Numbered from the stretch's first letter, positions 18,994 to 27,780 are shown. The stretch is 64,000 nt of DNA from VRUE01 sp963716245 (GCA_963716245.1 OY970300.1:310001-374000), one strand, 5' to 3'. A program made the numbers and translations. The notes: generated by a model not told the origin, from the sequence alone.

Positions 18994-19487
18994 CCACCGA
19001 GCCGCTTCGGCTGCGGGCGCTGCTGGAGCAGCTGGTCCGGGCGGAGATCCGCTTCGTCTTGGTCGGTGGCCTGGCGGTCAATGCCTGGGGATATGTCCGA
19101 GGCACCCGTGACGTCGATGTCGTTCCCGACCCTTCGGGCGACAACCTTGAGAAGCTCGATTCCCTTCTCCGGGAGCTTGGCGGCAAGGTGGAGGTCGAGG
19201 GGCGCTTGCTGGCACCCGACGCGATCGGCACCTTCCTGAGGACCGGAGACAGGACCCTTGTCGCGACCACGCTCGGTCACGTGGACGTCCTCCAGGGCCT
19301 GCCACAGGTCCCCCCTTATGACGTTCTCCACGCTGAGGCGACGGAGGTCGACCTTGGGGGCCTGGTCGTGCGCGTCTGCTCCCTCGGGCATCTGCTCGAG
19401 ATGAAGCGGGCCAGCGAGCGACCGCGCGACCGCGACGACCTCGAAGCGCTGGAAGCGGCCCAGCAGCACGAGAGCGACAAGGGCTGA
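18990..19487 (+). CDS. Nucleotidyltransferase-fold protein (MNT/AbiEii-like)
   Basis: Encodes 165 residues with the minimal nucleotidyltransferase signature: GG at 26-27 in VLVGGLAVNAWG, then D41-V-D43 in TRDVDVV, and a third acidic position in GHVDVL. Such proteins transfer NMP groups, and several act as toxins in two-gene modules (AbiE, MenT, HEPN-MNT). The TTG start overlaps the upstream stop codon. A second module of this kind is at 31038-31837 with a different, HTH-type partner. The target and true toxicity are unknown. Confidence 0.75.
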   Translation: MTTEPLRLRALLEQLVRAEIRFVLVGGLAVNAWGYVRGTRDVDVVPDPSGDNLEKLDSLLRELGGKVEVEGRLLAPDAIGTFLRTGDRTLVATTLGHVDVLQGLPQVPPYDVLHAEATEVDLGGLVVRVCSLGHLLEMKRASERPRDRDDLEALEAAQQHESDKG

Positions 19488-19553
19488 CACCCCGCGGCGG
19501 TACCCTGTCGCGACCGCTTCGCGGTTCGTTGCGCCGCTGAGAGCCAGTCCCCG

Positions 19554-20510
19554 ATGGAAACGATCACCTCCGAACAGCCGACCGTTCCGGCCGACGCCGG
19601 GCAAGCCGATTCCGCTGCCCAGGAGCCGGTGGTTCCGCGCCGCTCGCCGCTGCGGGCTGCAATCAAGACCGGGAGGCCGCAGGAGTGGATCAAGAACGTC
19701 TTCGTGTTCGCCGGGCTGCTCTTCTCCGGCAAGTTCAGCGACGGGGGTGCGGTGGCGGAGGCCGTTCTCGCCTTCGTCGCCTTCTGCGGCATCTCGAGCG
19801 CCGGCTACTACGTCAACGACCTCGTCGACGTCGAGCTCGACCGCAAGCACCCGAAGAAGCGCTTCCGCCCGTTGGCTGCGGGTGAGCTGTCCGAGGCGAC
19901 CGCGAAGACGATCGCGCCGCTGCTGGCCGCGGCGGCGATCGGGCTCGCCTTCGCCGCGGTCAACTGGGAGGTCGGCCTGATGGTGACCGGCTATGGGATC
20001 GCCCAGGTCGCCTACAGCCTCGGCCTCAAGCAGATCGTGATCGTCGACGTGATGGTCCTGGCCGGCCTCTTCATCCTCCGCGTCGCCGCCGGCGCGAGCG
20101 CGGTCGACGCGCACGCCTCCGAATGGCTGCTGCTCTGCACCGGCATGCTCGCCCTCTTCCTCGGCGTCACCAAGCGCCGCCAGGAGGCCGTCTCCGAGCT
20201 GCACGAGGGGACGAGCAGCCGGCCGGTCCTGGAGCACTACTCGCTCCCCTTCCTCGACCAGATGGTCGCCATGGTCACCACCGGCACCGTGATCAGCTAC
20301 TCGATCTACGCGGTCGACTCGCCGATCGTCGGCAACCAGATGATGTGGACGATCCCGCCGGCCGTCTACTGCATCTTCCGCTACCTCTACCTGATCTACG
20401 ACCGCGCCGACGACCGCTCGACCGCCGCGATCGTCGCCGAAGACCGCCCGTTGATCGCCGGCGCGCTGTCCTTCGCCGCGATCGCCTTCGCGCTGCTCTA
20501 CGTCTTCTAG
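19554..20510 (+). CDS. UbiA-family prenyltransferase, decaprenyl-phosphate phosphoribosyltransferase-like
   Basis: Encodes 318 residues. After a soluble N-terminus of about 45 residues come the motif RPQEWIKNVFVFAGLLFSG and the Asp-rich metal site NDLVDVELDRKHP, then eight or nine membrane helices. Those two motifs, and RFRPLAAGELS, are characteristic of the DPPR synthase branch (mycobacterial Rv3806c), which attaches phosphoribose to polyprenyl phosphate as the first step to decaprenyl-phospho-arabinose. An organism without mycolate-arabinogalactan could use the product for another wall or lipid sugar. It overlaps the convergent gene by 4 bases at the stops. Confidence 0.85.
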   Translation: METITSEQPTVPADAGQADSAAQEPVVPRRSPLRAAIKTGRPQEWIKNVFVFAGLLFSGKFSDGGAVAEAVLAFVAFCGISSAGYYVNDLVDVELDRKHPKKRFRPLAAGELSEATAKTIAPLLAAAAIGLAFAAVNWEVGLMVTGYGIAQVAYSLGLKQIVIVDVMVLAGLFILRVAAGASAVDAHASEWLLLCTGMLALFLGVTKRRQEAVSELHEGTSSRPVLEHYSLPFLDQMVAMVTTGTVISYSIYAVDSPIVGNQMMWTIPPAVYCIFRYLYLIYDRADDRSTAAIVAEDRPLIAGALSFAAIAFALLYVF

Positions 20511-20935
20511 GCCATGCCCATCTCGGGGCCCTGCGGCTGGCCCTCCATCAGGTAGAAGCGGGCCCGGCCCAGCTCCTCGTCGTTGACCTGGACGACGGCG
20601 GCGTGGGGGCCGGCGGTGGAGAAGGTCGCGGTGGTGCCGATCGACATCACCAGGCGCTGCTCCTGGCCGGCCGGCATCCCGGGCGGGCGGCCCGTCTCGA
20701 ACTCGGCCGTGAAGCCTTCGTTCAGCTCGACCCCGTCGGGGTCGTGGATGTTCAGGTGGAGGCTGTGGCGGGTGTTCGTCTCGTCCCAGCCGACGTCGAT
20801 CCCGAGCGCGATGTGGAAGCCCCAGTCGTGCGGCAGCTCGGGCAGGCGGAGGACGTTCCAGCCGCCCCCGGTCATGTAGAGCTTGCCGTTGACGGCCTCG
20901 CTGTGGTCGGCGAGTAGGAGGAAGCCGATCTTCAT
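20507..20935 (-). CDS. Conserved protein of DUF6941 type
   Basis: Encodes 142 residues. The N-terminus KIGFLLLADHSEAVNGKLYMTGGGW followed by a beta-rich body matches an actinobacterial conserved family, which I recall as DUF6941; no function is established. No membrane segment or catalytic motif is visible. Its ATG overlaps the stop of the upstream gene (20932-21246), so both are cotranscribed. Its stop overlaps that of the convergent prenyltransferase gene. Confidence 0.6.
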   Translation of the reverse strand: MKIGFLLLADHSEAVNGKLYMTGGGWNVLRLPELPHDWGFHIALGIDVGWDETNTRHSLHLNIHDPDGVELNEGFTAEFETGRPPGMPAGQEQRLVMSIGTTATFSTAGPHAAVVQVNDEELGRARFYLMEGQPQGPEMGMA

Positions 20936-21246
20936 GCTTCGACCGCCAGGTCGGAGCGGAGCTCGACCTTGCCAGCGCGGTGGAACTGGAGGTCGATCGT
21001 CTCGTTCTTGCGGTAGGTCCCGAACAGCCCGAGGTACATCGCCAGCCAGCGCCCGGCGCCGACCTTCTCCTTGACGATCTCGCGGCGGAAGACGATCTCG
21101 CCCGCCCGCACGTCGTAGTCGGACCCCTCGCGCTGCTCGATCCCGTTGACGAAGACCGCGTACGGCGCTTCCGCGCCCGCCGGCAGCTTCACCCGCCGCC
21201 CGGCAGCGTAACTGCCCTTCGGGATCTCGGTCTCGGTCTCCGTCAT
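20932..21246 (-). CDS. Conserved hypothetical protein
   Basis: Encodes about 104 residues, mostly predicted beta strands (PYAVFVNGIEQREGSDYDV, then AGEIVFRREIVKEK) and ending KVELRSDLAVEA. The wording VFVNGIEQREGSDYDV resembles the short beta modules that build surface or phage-fibre proteins, but nothing else supports that. I chose ATG 21246 because AAGG lies about five bases upstream; an in-frame ATG at 21267 would add seven residues. It is coupled by a 4-bp overlap to the DUF6941-type gene. Confidence 0.6.
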   Translation of the reverse strand: MTETETEIPKGSYAAGRRVKLPAGAEAPYAVFVNGIEQREGSDYDVRAGEIVFRREIVKEKVGAGRWLAMYLGLFGTYRKNETIDLQFHRAGKVELRSDLAVEA

Positions 21247-21313
21247 GCGCGCCTTGCTCGTCGCCATTGGTTGGCGCAAAAGTCGGACATATTGCGAGTT
21301 TCGCGCCAAGCAG

Positions 21314-21667
21314 CTACCTGGCCGCTCCCTGCAGAGTGTCGCGCACCGCGTCGAACGGCGTGTCGTACCCGCTCGGGTCGAGCTCCTCGCGCCGGAGGCC
21401 TCCTCGGAACGGCACGAACGTCCCGTCGCCGCGCACGTCGACGCCGGCCACCGGCTTGCGCAGCAGGCCTCTGCCTGAGAGCTGCAACCGCGCCCGCACC
21501 TGATCCCCCGGCGCGAAGTCCCGCACCGCCGAGACCGGCTTCGCCGGCCCACCGGCCCTGATCTCCAACGCCCGCCGCCGCATCTCCGCCACCGCCTCCC
21601 CGAGATCGTCGAAGGAGGCATGCGAGACCCTCGGCCCGTCCCGCACGGTGAGCTTCCACGCGGCCAC
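21314..21667 (-). CDS. Conserved hypothetical protein
   Basis: Encodes 117 residues from a GTG start. It begins AAWKLTVRDGPRVSH, has a helix SFDDLGEAVAEMRRRALE, and then FAPGDQVRARLQLSGRG. The last third (REELDPSGYDTPFDAVRDTL) looks like a second small segment. There is no signal peptide, membrane helix or recognised domain. It sits in front of the two-gene unit at 20507-21246 and may be cotranscribed with it (68-bp gap). Confidence 0.55.
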   Translation of the reverse strand: MAAWKLTVRDGPRVSHASFDDLGEAVAEMRRRALEIRAGGPAKPVSAVRDFAPGDQVRARLQLSGRGLLRKPVAGVDVRGDGTFVPFRGGLRREELDPSGYDTPFDAVRDTLQGAAR

Positions 21668-21671
21668 GGGC

Positions 21672-21704
21672 GCAGCGTACGGGACCCCCGCGACAGGACC
21701 TGCC
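21672..21704 (+). repeat. Possible family A remnant
   Basis: Contains GCGACAGGACCTGC (box GACAGGACC intact, following base pair changed), preceded by GCAG about 20 bases before and a GGG/CCC mini-stem. It looks like a shortened or decayed copy of the element in kgd. It lies between the hypothetical gene and gltA. Confidence 0.4.
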
Positions 21705-21719
21705 CGCCGGATGCGTTCG

Positions 21720-23120
21720 TCAGGCCCCGCGGCGCGGCCGCTTCGGCCGCCGTGCCGGCGGCCCGACGATCTTCTCGGGCCCCGACCGCTCGGCGACCGG
21801 CAGGTAGTCGCGATCGCGCGCGCCGGTGTAGATCTGGCGCGGGCGGGCGATCTTCTGCTCGTCGTCGTCGCTCATCTCCATCCACTGCGCGAGCCAGCCG
21901 GCCGTGCGGGGGATCGCGAAGACGACGGTGAACATCTCGGTCGGGATCTCCAGTGCCTCGTAGATGATCCCCGAGTAGAAGTCGACGTTCGGGTAGAGCT
22001 TGCGCGAGGTGAAGAAATCGTCGTCGAGCGCCCGTTTCTCCAACTCGCGGGCGATCTCGACCAGCGGGTTGTACTCGGTCGCCTCGAAGACCTCGTCCAT
22101 GTGCTGCTGGATGATCCGCGCTCGCGGGTCGTAGTTTTTGTAGACGCGGTGGCCGAAGCCCATCAGTTTCTCCTCGCGCTCCTTCACCCGCGCGAGGAAG
22201 TCGGGGACGTTCTCGACCGACTCGATTCGCCGCAGCATCCGCAGCACCGCCTCGTTGGCGCCGCCGTGCAGCGGCCCGTAGAGCGCCGCGACCCCGGCGG
22301 TCACCGCCGAGTAGGGGTCGACGCCGGAGGAGCCGACGCCGCGCACCGCGTTGGTCGAGCAGTTCTGTTCGTGGTCGGCGTGGAGGATGAAGAGGACGTC
22401 GAGCGCGCGGGCCAGCCGCTCGTCGGGCTCGTACTTGACCTCGGTCTTCTTGAACATCATCGAGAGGAAGTTCTCGGGGAAGCTGAGGTCGTTGTCGGGG
22501 TAGACGTAGGGCAGCCCCATGTTGTGGCGGTAGGAGAAGGCCGCGAGCGTCGGCATCTTGGCGATCAGCCGGACCGCCGCCATGTAGCGCTCCTCGGGGT
22601 CGTCGATCTGCTTTGCGTCCGGGTAGAAGGTCGAGAGCCCGCCGACCCCGGCGAGCAGGATCCCCATCGGGTGGGCGTCGTAGCGGAAGCCCTCGAAGAA
22701 CTGCTTGATGTCCTCGTGGACGAAGGTGTGGTGGGTGATGTCGTAGACCCAGCGGTCGAGCTGCGGCTGGGTCGGCAGCTCGCCGAAGATCAAGAGGTAG
22801 GCGACCTCGAGGAAGCTGGAGCGCTCGCAGAGCTGCTCGATCGGGTAGCCGCGGTGCTGGAGGACGCCGGCCGCGCCGTCGATGTAGGTGATCGCCGAGC
22901 GGCAGGAGGCCGTGTTGGTGAAGGCGGGGTCGTAGGCCATCAGACCGAATTCGGCCTCGTCGGCCTTGATCTGGCGCAGGTCCATCGCCCGCACGGTCCC
23001 CTCGGAGATCGGCAGCTCGTAGGTCTGCCCGGTGCGGTTGTCGGTGACGGTGAGCGTCTCCGAGCCGGTGGCGGCCCCCCCGTCGGCGGCTGCGTCTCTG
23101 GTCTGCTGCTCGGTGGCCAT
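21720..23120 (-). CDS. gltA: Citrate synthase
   Basis: Encodes 466 residues; condenses acetyl-CoA with oxaloacetate to start the TCA cycle. The catalytic triad is visible: His in LHADHEQN, His in GPLHGGANEAVL and Asp in NVDFYSG. Length and the extra N-terminal beta region (LTVTDNRTGQTYELPISEG) mark the longer, hexameric GltA type. I chose the ATG at 23120 (GAGGAGG four to five bases upstream) over the adjacent GTG at 23123. A basic tail PARRPKRPRRGA follows the core. The gene stands alone on the minus strand with about 100 bp before the PfkB gene. Confidence 0.96.
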   Translation of the reverse strand: MATEQQTRDAAADGGAATGSETLTVTDNRTGQTYELPISEGTVRAMDLRQIKADEAEFGLMAYDPAFTNTASCRSAITYIDGAAGVLQHRGYPIEQLCERSSFLEVAYLLIFGELPTQPQLDRWVYDITHHTFVHEDIKQFFEGFRYDAHPMGILLAGVGGLSTFYPDAKQIDDPEERYMAAVRLIAKMPTLAAFSYRHNMGLPYVYPDNDLSFPENFLSMMFKKTEVKYEPDERLARALDVLFILHADHEQNCSTNAVRGVGSSGVDPYSAVTAGVAALYGPLHGGANEAVLRMLRRIESVENVPDFLARVKEREEKLMGFGHRVYKNYDPRARIIQQHMDEVFEATEYNPLVEIARELEKRALDDDFFTSRKLYPNVDFYSGIIYEALEIPTEMFTVVFAIPRTAGWLAQWMEMSDDDEQKIARPRQIYTGARDRDYLPVAERSGPEKIVGPPARRPKRPRRGA

Positions 23121-23223
23121 CACCCCTCCTCGAGCTCGGTTTCTGGACTGGAGCAGCCAGTATCGCAGTTCGGATCGCCTGGCCTGTGACGGTCCGGATA
23201 ACCGGGGTGCGTGCCTGCGCGGG

Positions 23224-24153
23224 CTACTCCGCCGGGGTCGGAACCGGCTCGAACCTGGTCATCGCGATCAGGTCGCCGAAGCGCTCGTCGATCTCCTCCC
23301 GGGTCAGCCTGGCGACCCGCTCGGTGCCGAACTCCTCGACGTTGAAGGAGGCGAGCACGGTGCCGTAGCCCATCGCCCGCCGCAGGCTCGCGTCGTCGAT
23401 CTCGCCTTCGTGGCTGTCGAGGTAGCCGAGGAAACCCCCCGCGAAGCTGTCCCCGGCGCCGGTCGGGTCGCGCACGTCCTCGAGCGGGAAGCCGGGCAGG
23501 GCGAAGAAGCTGTCGCCGGTGAACAGCGCCGCGCCGTACTCGCCCTGCTTGGCGACGACGGCCCGCGGCCCGCGCTCCATCACGGTGCGCGCCGCCCGGG
23601 CCAGGTTCGACTCGCCGGTCAGCTGGCGGATCTCGGCGTCGTTGACGATCACGCAGTCGACCTCGGCGATCGCCGCCAGCAGCGAGTCCTTGGCGGTGTC
23701 GATCCAGAGGTTCATCGAGTCGAGCGCGCAGAAGCGGGCGCCCCGGCACTGGGCCCGGACCTGCCGCTGCAAATCCGGCTGGATGTTGGCGAGGAAGAGG
23801 ACCTCGGCCGCTTTGGAGTCCTCGGAGAGCTTCGGCTCGAACTCGCCGAAGACGCCGAGCTGCGTGTCCTCGGTGTGGGCGACGTTGAGGTCGTAGTCGT
23901 AGCGGCCGCGCCAGAAGAACGACTGGCCGCCCTCGACCCGCTCGATGTCGCCCGTATAGACGCCGCGGCTCTCCAGGACCTCGAACTCGGCGGCGCCGAA
24001 GTCGTCCCCTACCGGGCCGACGGGGCGCACCTCGGTGAAGAAGCTGGCCGCGAGCGAGAAGTGGACGGCGGTGCCGCCCAGCATGCGGTCGCGCTCCCCG
24101 AAGGGGGTCTTGACTGAATCGAAGGCAATCGAGCCGACCACGGTCAGGGACAT
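23224..24153 (-). CDS. PfkB-family sugar or nucleoside kinase
   Basis: Encodes 309 residues of the ribokinase/PfkB fold. Visible are the N-terminal GGTAVHFSLAAS, an Asn-Asp anion region (VNDAEIRQLTGE), and the C-terminal signature DPTGAGDSFAGGFLGYL with the catalytic Asp. These kinases phosphorylate sugars, nucleosides or related alcohols with ATP; the sequence does not decide which. ATG 24153 begins the conserved MSLTVVGSIAFD. It is divergent from the quinone reductase at 24323, and a 131-bp palindrome fills the shared upstream region. Confidence 0.88.
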   Translation of the reverse strand: MSLTVVGSIAFDSVKTPFGERDRMLGGTAVHFSLAASFFTEVRPVGPVGDDFGAAEFEVLESRGVYTGDIERVEGGQSFFWRGRYDYDLNVAHTEDTQLGVFGEFEPKLSEDSKAAEVLFLANIQPDLQRQVRAQCRGARFCALDSMNLWIDTAKDSLLAAIAEVDCVIVNDAEIRQLTGESNLARAARTVMERGPRAVVAKQGEYGAALFTGDSFFALPGFPLEDVRDPTGAGDSFAGGFLGYLDSHEGEIDDASLRRAMGYGTVLASFNVEEFGTERVARLTREEIDERFGDLIAMTRFEPVPTPAE

Positions 24154-24164
24154 GCGGGGAGCGT

Positions 24165-24295
24165 ATAGGGGTCGGGCATGCCTCGGGGGCGCCCACCACC
24201 CGCCTCCGGCGGGTGGAATGCAGCGCCGCTTCGCGGCAGAAATTACTCTGCGGAGCCGTTTCGCGAGGCGCCACCGAAGCACGCCCGACCCCTAT
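24165..24295. repeat. Long imperfect palindrome in a divergent promoter region
   Basis: Arms of about 29 bases pair with three mismatches: 24165-24193 (ATAGGGGTCGGGC perfect over 13 bases, ending GGCGCC) with 24267-24295. Inside are two further hairpins, CCACCCGCC/GGCGGGTGG and GCCGC/GCGGC. It occupies most of the 169 bp between the pfkB-type and quinone reductase start codons. I see no shared core with families A or B. Confidence 0.7.
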
Positions 24296-24322
24296 GTCCT
24301 CGGCCGAATAAGGTTGCCCGTC

Positions 24323-25270
24323 GTGAAGGCGATTCAGATCGAGGAGTTCGGCGGGCCGGAGAAGTTGCGGTACGTCGACGTGGACGACCCGCAGCCTGGC
24401 GACGGGATGGTCGTCGTCGACGTGGCACGGGCGGGGATCAACTTCGCCGACACGCACGCGACGCGGAACGACTACCTGGCCGCGCAGCAACTGCCGCTGA
24501 TTCCCGGCGCGGAGATCAGCGGGCGCACGCCGGACGGGCGGCGGGTGGCGGCGATCCTCGCCTCCGGCGCCTACGCCGAGAAGGTCGCCGTGCCGGAGGG
24601 CTTCCTGGTTCCCGTCCCGGACGAGGTCGACGACGACCGCGCCGCGGCGCTGCTGCTCCAGGGCCTGACCGCGATGGCGCTGGTGCGCCGCTGCGCGCGG
24701 GTCGAGCCGGGCGAGACCGTCGTGGTCGAGGCGGCCGCCGGCGGGACGGGCTCGCTGTCGGTCCAGCTCGCCAAGCGGGCGGGCGCGAAGGTGATCGGCC
24801 TCGCGTCCAGCGAGGAGAAGCGCGCCCTGGTCGAGCGGCTTGGCGCCGACGCCACCGTCGACTCTCGTGCCGCGGACCTCAAGGAGGCGATCCTCGCCGC
24901 CAACGGCGGCGAGCGGGTCGACGCGGTGCTCCACATGAGCGGCGGCGACGCCTTCGACGCCGAGCTGTCGGCGCTGGCGCCGCTCGGTCGCATGGTCGTC
25001 TTCGGGATCGCCTCGCGCGAGCAGCGCGAGGTCTCGACGGCCCGCCTGCTGCGCGGATCCAAGGCGGTGATCGGCTTCTGGCTCGCCCACCTGCTGATGC
25101 GGCGCGAGGAGGTCGTGCCGATGATCGGCGAGCTGTTCGCGATGGTCGGCCGCGGCGAGCTCGACGTGCAGGTCGGCGAGGTCTACCCGCTGTCCGATGC
25201 GGCTCGCGCCCACGAAGACCTGATCGCCCGCCGCACGACCGGCAAGCTCCTGTTGGACCCTGCCAAGTGA
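24323..25270 (+). CDS. Zinc-independent quinone oxidoreductase (MDR superfamily)
   Basis: Encodes 315 residues. The GroES-like N-terminal domain (VKAIQIEEFGGPEKLRYVDV) lacks the zinc cysteines of alcohol dehydrogenases, and the Rossmann domain has AAAGGTGSLSVQLAKRAGA, the NADPH loop of quinone reductases. It should reduce quinones or enones with NADPH. The start is the GTG at 24323. Its TGA overlaps the GTG of the helicase gene (GTGA), so both are translated from one mRNA, although a functional link is not obvious. Confidence 0.88.
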   Translation: MKAIQIEEFGGPEKLRYVDVDDPQPGDGMVVVDVARAGINFADTHATRNDYLAAQQLPLIPGAEISGRTPDGRRVAAILASGAYAEKVAVPEGFLVPVPDEVDDDRAAALLLQGLTAMALVRRCARVEPGETVVVEAAAGGTGSLSVQLAKRAGAKVIGLASSEEKRALVERLGADATVDSRAADLKEAILAANGGERVDAVLHMSGGDAFDAELSALAPLGRMVVFGIASREQREVSTARLLRGSKAVIGFWLAHLLMRREEVVPMIGELFAMVGRGELDVQVGEVYPLSDAARAHEDLIARRTTGKLLLDPAK

Positions 25271-26724
25271 CCGCCTTCAAGGACCTCGGCCTCGCCGCGG
25301 GCATTCAGCAGGCGCTGGAGGAGCTCGGCTACCAGGATCCGACGCCGATCCAGGAGCAGGCGATCCCCGAGCTGCTGGGGGGCCACGACGTGATCGGCCA
25401 GGCCCAGACCGGGACGGGCAAGACCGCCGCCTTCGGCCTGCCGCTGCTCCAGTACGTCGACCCGTCCGACGACGAGGTGCAGGCGGTCGTCCTCACCCCG
25501 ACCCGCGAGCTCTGCATCCAGGTCACCCAGGCGCTGCGCGCCTACGCCGAGCACCTCGACGTCGAGATCGTCGCCGTCTTCGGGGGCGCCCCGATCCGCT
25601 CGCAGCAGTCGCAGCTGCGGGCCGGCGCCCAGGTCGTCGTCGCGACCGTGGGGCGGATGATGGACCTGATGCAGCGCCGCTCGCTGGTCCTGACCGCGGC
25701 GCGCTACATCGTCCTCGACGAGGCCGACGAGATGCTCGACCTCGGCTTCATCGAGGACGTCGAGAAGATCCTGCGGATGTGCCCGAGCGGGCGCCAGACG
25801 GCGCTCTTCTCGGCGACGATGCCGCCGCCGATCAAGAAGCTCGCCGAGAGCTACATGTACGACCCGACGACGATCAAAATCACGCCGAAGAAGCTGACCG
25901 TCGACGCGATCGAGCAGGCCTACGTCGAGGTTCCGGCCAAGGAGAAAGCCTCACGGCTGATCGAGCTCCTGAAGACGGAGGAGCCAGAGCAGGCGATCGT
26001 CTTCTGCCGCACCAAGATTGGCGCCTCGCGCCTGGAGCGGACGCTCAAGGACAAGGGCCTCGACGTCAAGGCGCTGCACGGGGACATGAGCCAGGGCTCG
26101 CGCGACGGCGTGATGATCGCCTTCAAGGACCACCGCCTGAAGCTGCTCGTCGCGACCGATATCGCCGCCCGCGGGCTCGACGTCGAGCACGTCACCCACG
26201 TGATCAACTTCGACGTGCCGGCCTCCTCGGAGGTCTACGTCCACCGGATCGGGCGCACCGGCCGGGTCGGGCGCACCGGCCGGGCGATCACCTTCGTCAC
26301 CCCCGCCGAGCGCGACGAGATCGGCCGGATCGAGCGCGACGTGAAGACTTCGATCGGCGAGTGGGAGAGTCCCGAGGACCGGCTCGAGCACGCGCCGCGA
26401 CCGCGCAGCCGCCGCCGCGAGCGCGAAGAGCCCGCCGTCTCCAAGGCCGCACCCGAGCCCGCGCCGGCGGGCAACGGCGCGCCAGGGAAGGGGGTCAAGC
26501 TCTTCGTCAACCGCGGCGAGCGCAGCGGCATCACCGAGGAGGACCTGCGCTGGGCGCTGCGCGAGGGCGCCGTCCTTCCCGACGAGGCCATCCACGACGT
26601 CCGCGTCCTGCACCGCTTCTCCTTCGTCGAGGTCGATCCCGACCAGGCCGACCGCACCGTCGAGTTCCTCGACGGCACCAAGCTGAAGGGCAAGGAGATC
26701 CGCCTCGAGGTCGCCAAGAGCTGA
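25267..26724 (+). CDS. deaD: DEAD-box RNA helicase (DeaD/CsdA-like)
   Basis: Encodes 485 residues. All core motifs are present: Q motif near 20-30, AQTGTGKT at 46-53, PTREL, VLDEADEML, SAT, and HRIGRTGR. After a charged linker (about 380-410) comes a DbpA-type RNA-binding domain (KLFVNRGERSGITEEDL to the end). Such helicases unwind structured RNA in ribosome assembly, mRNA decay and cold growth. It is coupled to the quinone reductase upstream by a GTGA overlap. I use deaD for the subfamily; DbpA or another DEAD member is possible. Confidence 0.9.
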   Translation: MTAFKDLGLAAGIQQALEELGYQDPTPIQEQAIPELLGGHDVIGQAQTGTGKTAAFGLPLLQYVDPSDDEVQAVVLTPTRELCIQVTQALRAYAEHLDVEIVAVFGGAPIRSQQSQLRAGAQVVVATVGRMMDLMQRRSLVLTAARYIVLDEADEMLDLGFIEDVEKILRMCPSGRQTALFSATMPPPIKKLAESYMYDPTTIKITPKKLTVDAIEQAYVEVPAKEKASRLIELLKTEEPEQAIVFCRTKIGASRLERTLKDKGLDVKALHGDMSQGSRDGVMIAFKDHRLKLLVATDIAARGLDVEHVTHVINFDVPASSEVYVHRIGRTGRVGRTGRAITFVTPAERDEIGRIERDVKTSIGEWESPEDRLEHAPRPRSRRREREEPAVSKAAPEPAPAGNGAPGKGVKLFVNRGERSGITEEDLRWALREGAVLPDEAIHDVRVLHRFSFVEVDPDQADRTVEFLDGTKLKGKEIRLEVAKS

Positions 26725-26821
26725 GCGTTGACGAAGCCCTGGCGATGGGACGCCGTCTGTCCCCATAGGGTATGCCCCGAGTTCAGGAGGTTTCCATCTT
26801 CGATTCAAGGGGGCTCGGCAG

Positions 26822-27415
26822 ATGACTCGTGTCAGGAAGGCGATCACGTTCTCCAACGTGATCGCGTGCATCGCGCTCTTCGTGGCCCTCGGCGGCTCCG
26901 TCTACGCCGCGAACAAGATCAACGGCAAGCAGATCAGGAAGAGCTCGCTGCCGGGCAACCGGCTGAAGCCGAAGACGGTCACCGCGCGCCGAATCAAGCC
27001 AAACACGCTCACCGGCCGTCAGATCAAGCCGAAGTCGCTGACCGGGACCGAGATCGATCAAACGACGCTCACCGACGTCAATGCCGCGTCGCTGGCCGGA
27101 TTGAACTACGAGGCGGTAACGGTGCCGCTCTCGCGCGAAGGCTTCGACGTCACCGGGACCGCCAACTGCCCCGCAGACACTTACGTCGTTGGCGGCGGTG
27201 CCACGATGAGCCACGAGACCGGCCGGGTCAAGGACAGCGGCCCAGCACCGTTTCGGACCGGCTGGGAAGCGACCGGTTACGCCTGGTACTCGAACGCCGC
27301 CACGATGACGGTCACCGCAATATGCGTCCGGGTGCGGGAGCCGAGAGCCGCGGCAAACACCGCCGCCGGAGTGGTCACGAACCCTGCTCCGCCGTCGTAC
27401 AACCCGGTCCCCTAG
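26822..27415 (+). CDS. Repeat-containing exported protein with C-terminal GGGA domain
   Basis: Encodes 197 residues. The N-terminus VRKAITFSNVIACIALFVAL with GGSVYAANKING is a membrane or signal segment of the same design as in the protein at 30250. Four or five decapeptides follow, here in a variant form (KPNTLTGRQI, KPKSLTGTEI). The C-terminal domain has CPADTYVVGGGATM and a second Cys in TAICVRV, as in its two paralogues in this window. A proline-rich tail ends the protein. It overlaps the convergent response-regulator gene by 4 bases. Function unknown; a cell-surface stalk protein is the likeliest reading. Confidence 0.78.
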   Translation: MTRVRKAITFSNVIACIALFVALGGSVYAANKINGKQIRKSSLPGNRLKPKTVTARRIKPNTLTGRQIKPKSLTGTEIDQTTLTDVNAASLAGLNYEAVTVPLSREGFDVTGTANCPADTYVVGGGATMSHETGRVKDSGPAPFRTGWEATGYAWYSNAATMTVTAICVRVREPRAAANTAAGVVTNPAPPSYNPVP

Positions 27416-27780
27416 GGGCCGGTCAGCTCGTCGATCCGCCGGAAGAGGTCGTCGAAGTCGATCGGCTTGGTGACGAAGCCGGCGATGCCGAGATCGCCGT
27501 CGCCGTCCGCGTCGGCGCCCTCCTTGTGGGCGCTGACGATCAGGGCGGGCGTCTCGATCCCGGCCGCGCGCAGCTCGCGGAGCGCGTCGATGCCGGACTT
27601 GCGCGGCATCATCGCGTCGAGCAGGAGCACGTCGGGCGCCGGCGTGGCGCCGCCGACAAGCGCGTCGATCGCCTCCTGCCCGTCGCATGCGGTCTCGACC
27701 TCATGGCCGGCCAGCTCCAGCCGGGTGCGGATCAGCAGCAGGATCGTCTCGGAGTCGTCGGCGACGAGGATCCGGGCCAT
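27412..27780 (-). CDS. Single-domain response regulator
   Basis: Encodes 122 residues, just a CheY-like receiver. Acidic pair D8-D9, phosphorylated D55 in LLLDAMMP, Ser/Thr switch in IVSAH and K105 in FVTKPID are all present. There is an unusual acidic loop (EGADADGDGDLG) after the switch residue. No output domain, so it acts by protein contact or relay. Its ATG overlaps the TGA of the kinase gene (TGATG), which makes that kinase its partner. Confidence 0.9.
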   Translation of the reverse strand: MARILVADDSETILLLIRTRLELAGHEVETACDGQEAIDALVGGATPAPDVLLLDAMMPRKSGIDALRELRAAGIETPALIVSAHKEGADADGDGDLGIAGFVTKPIDFDDLFRRIDELTGP

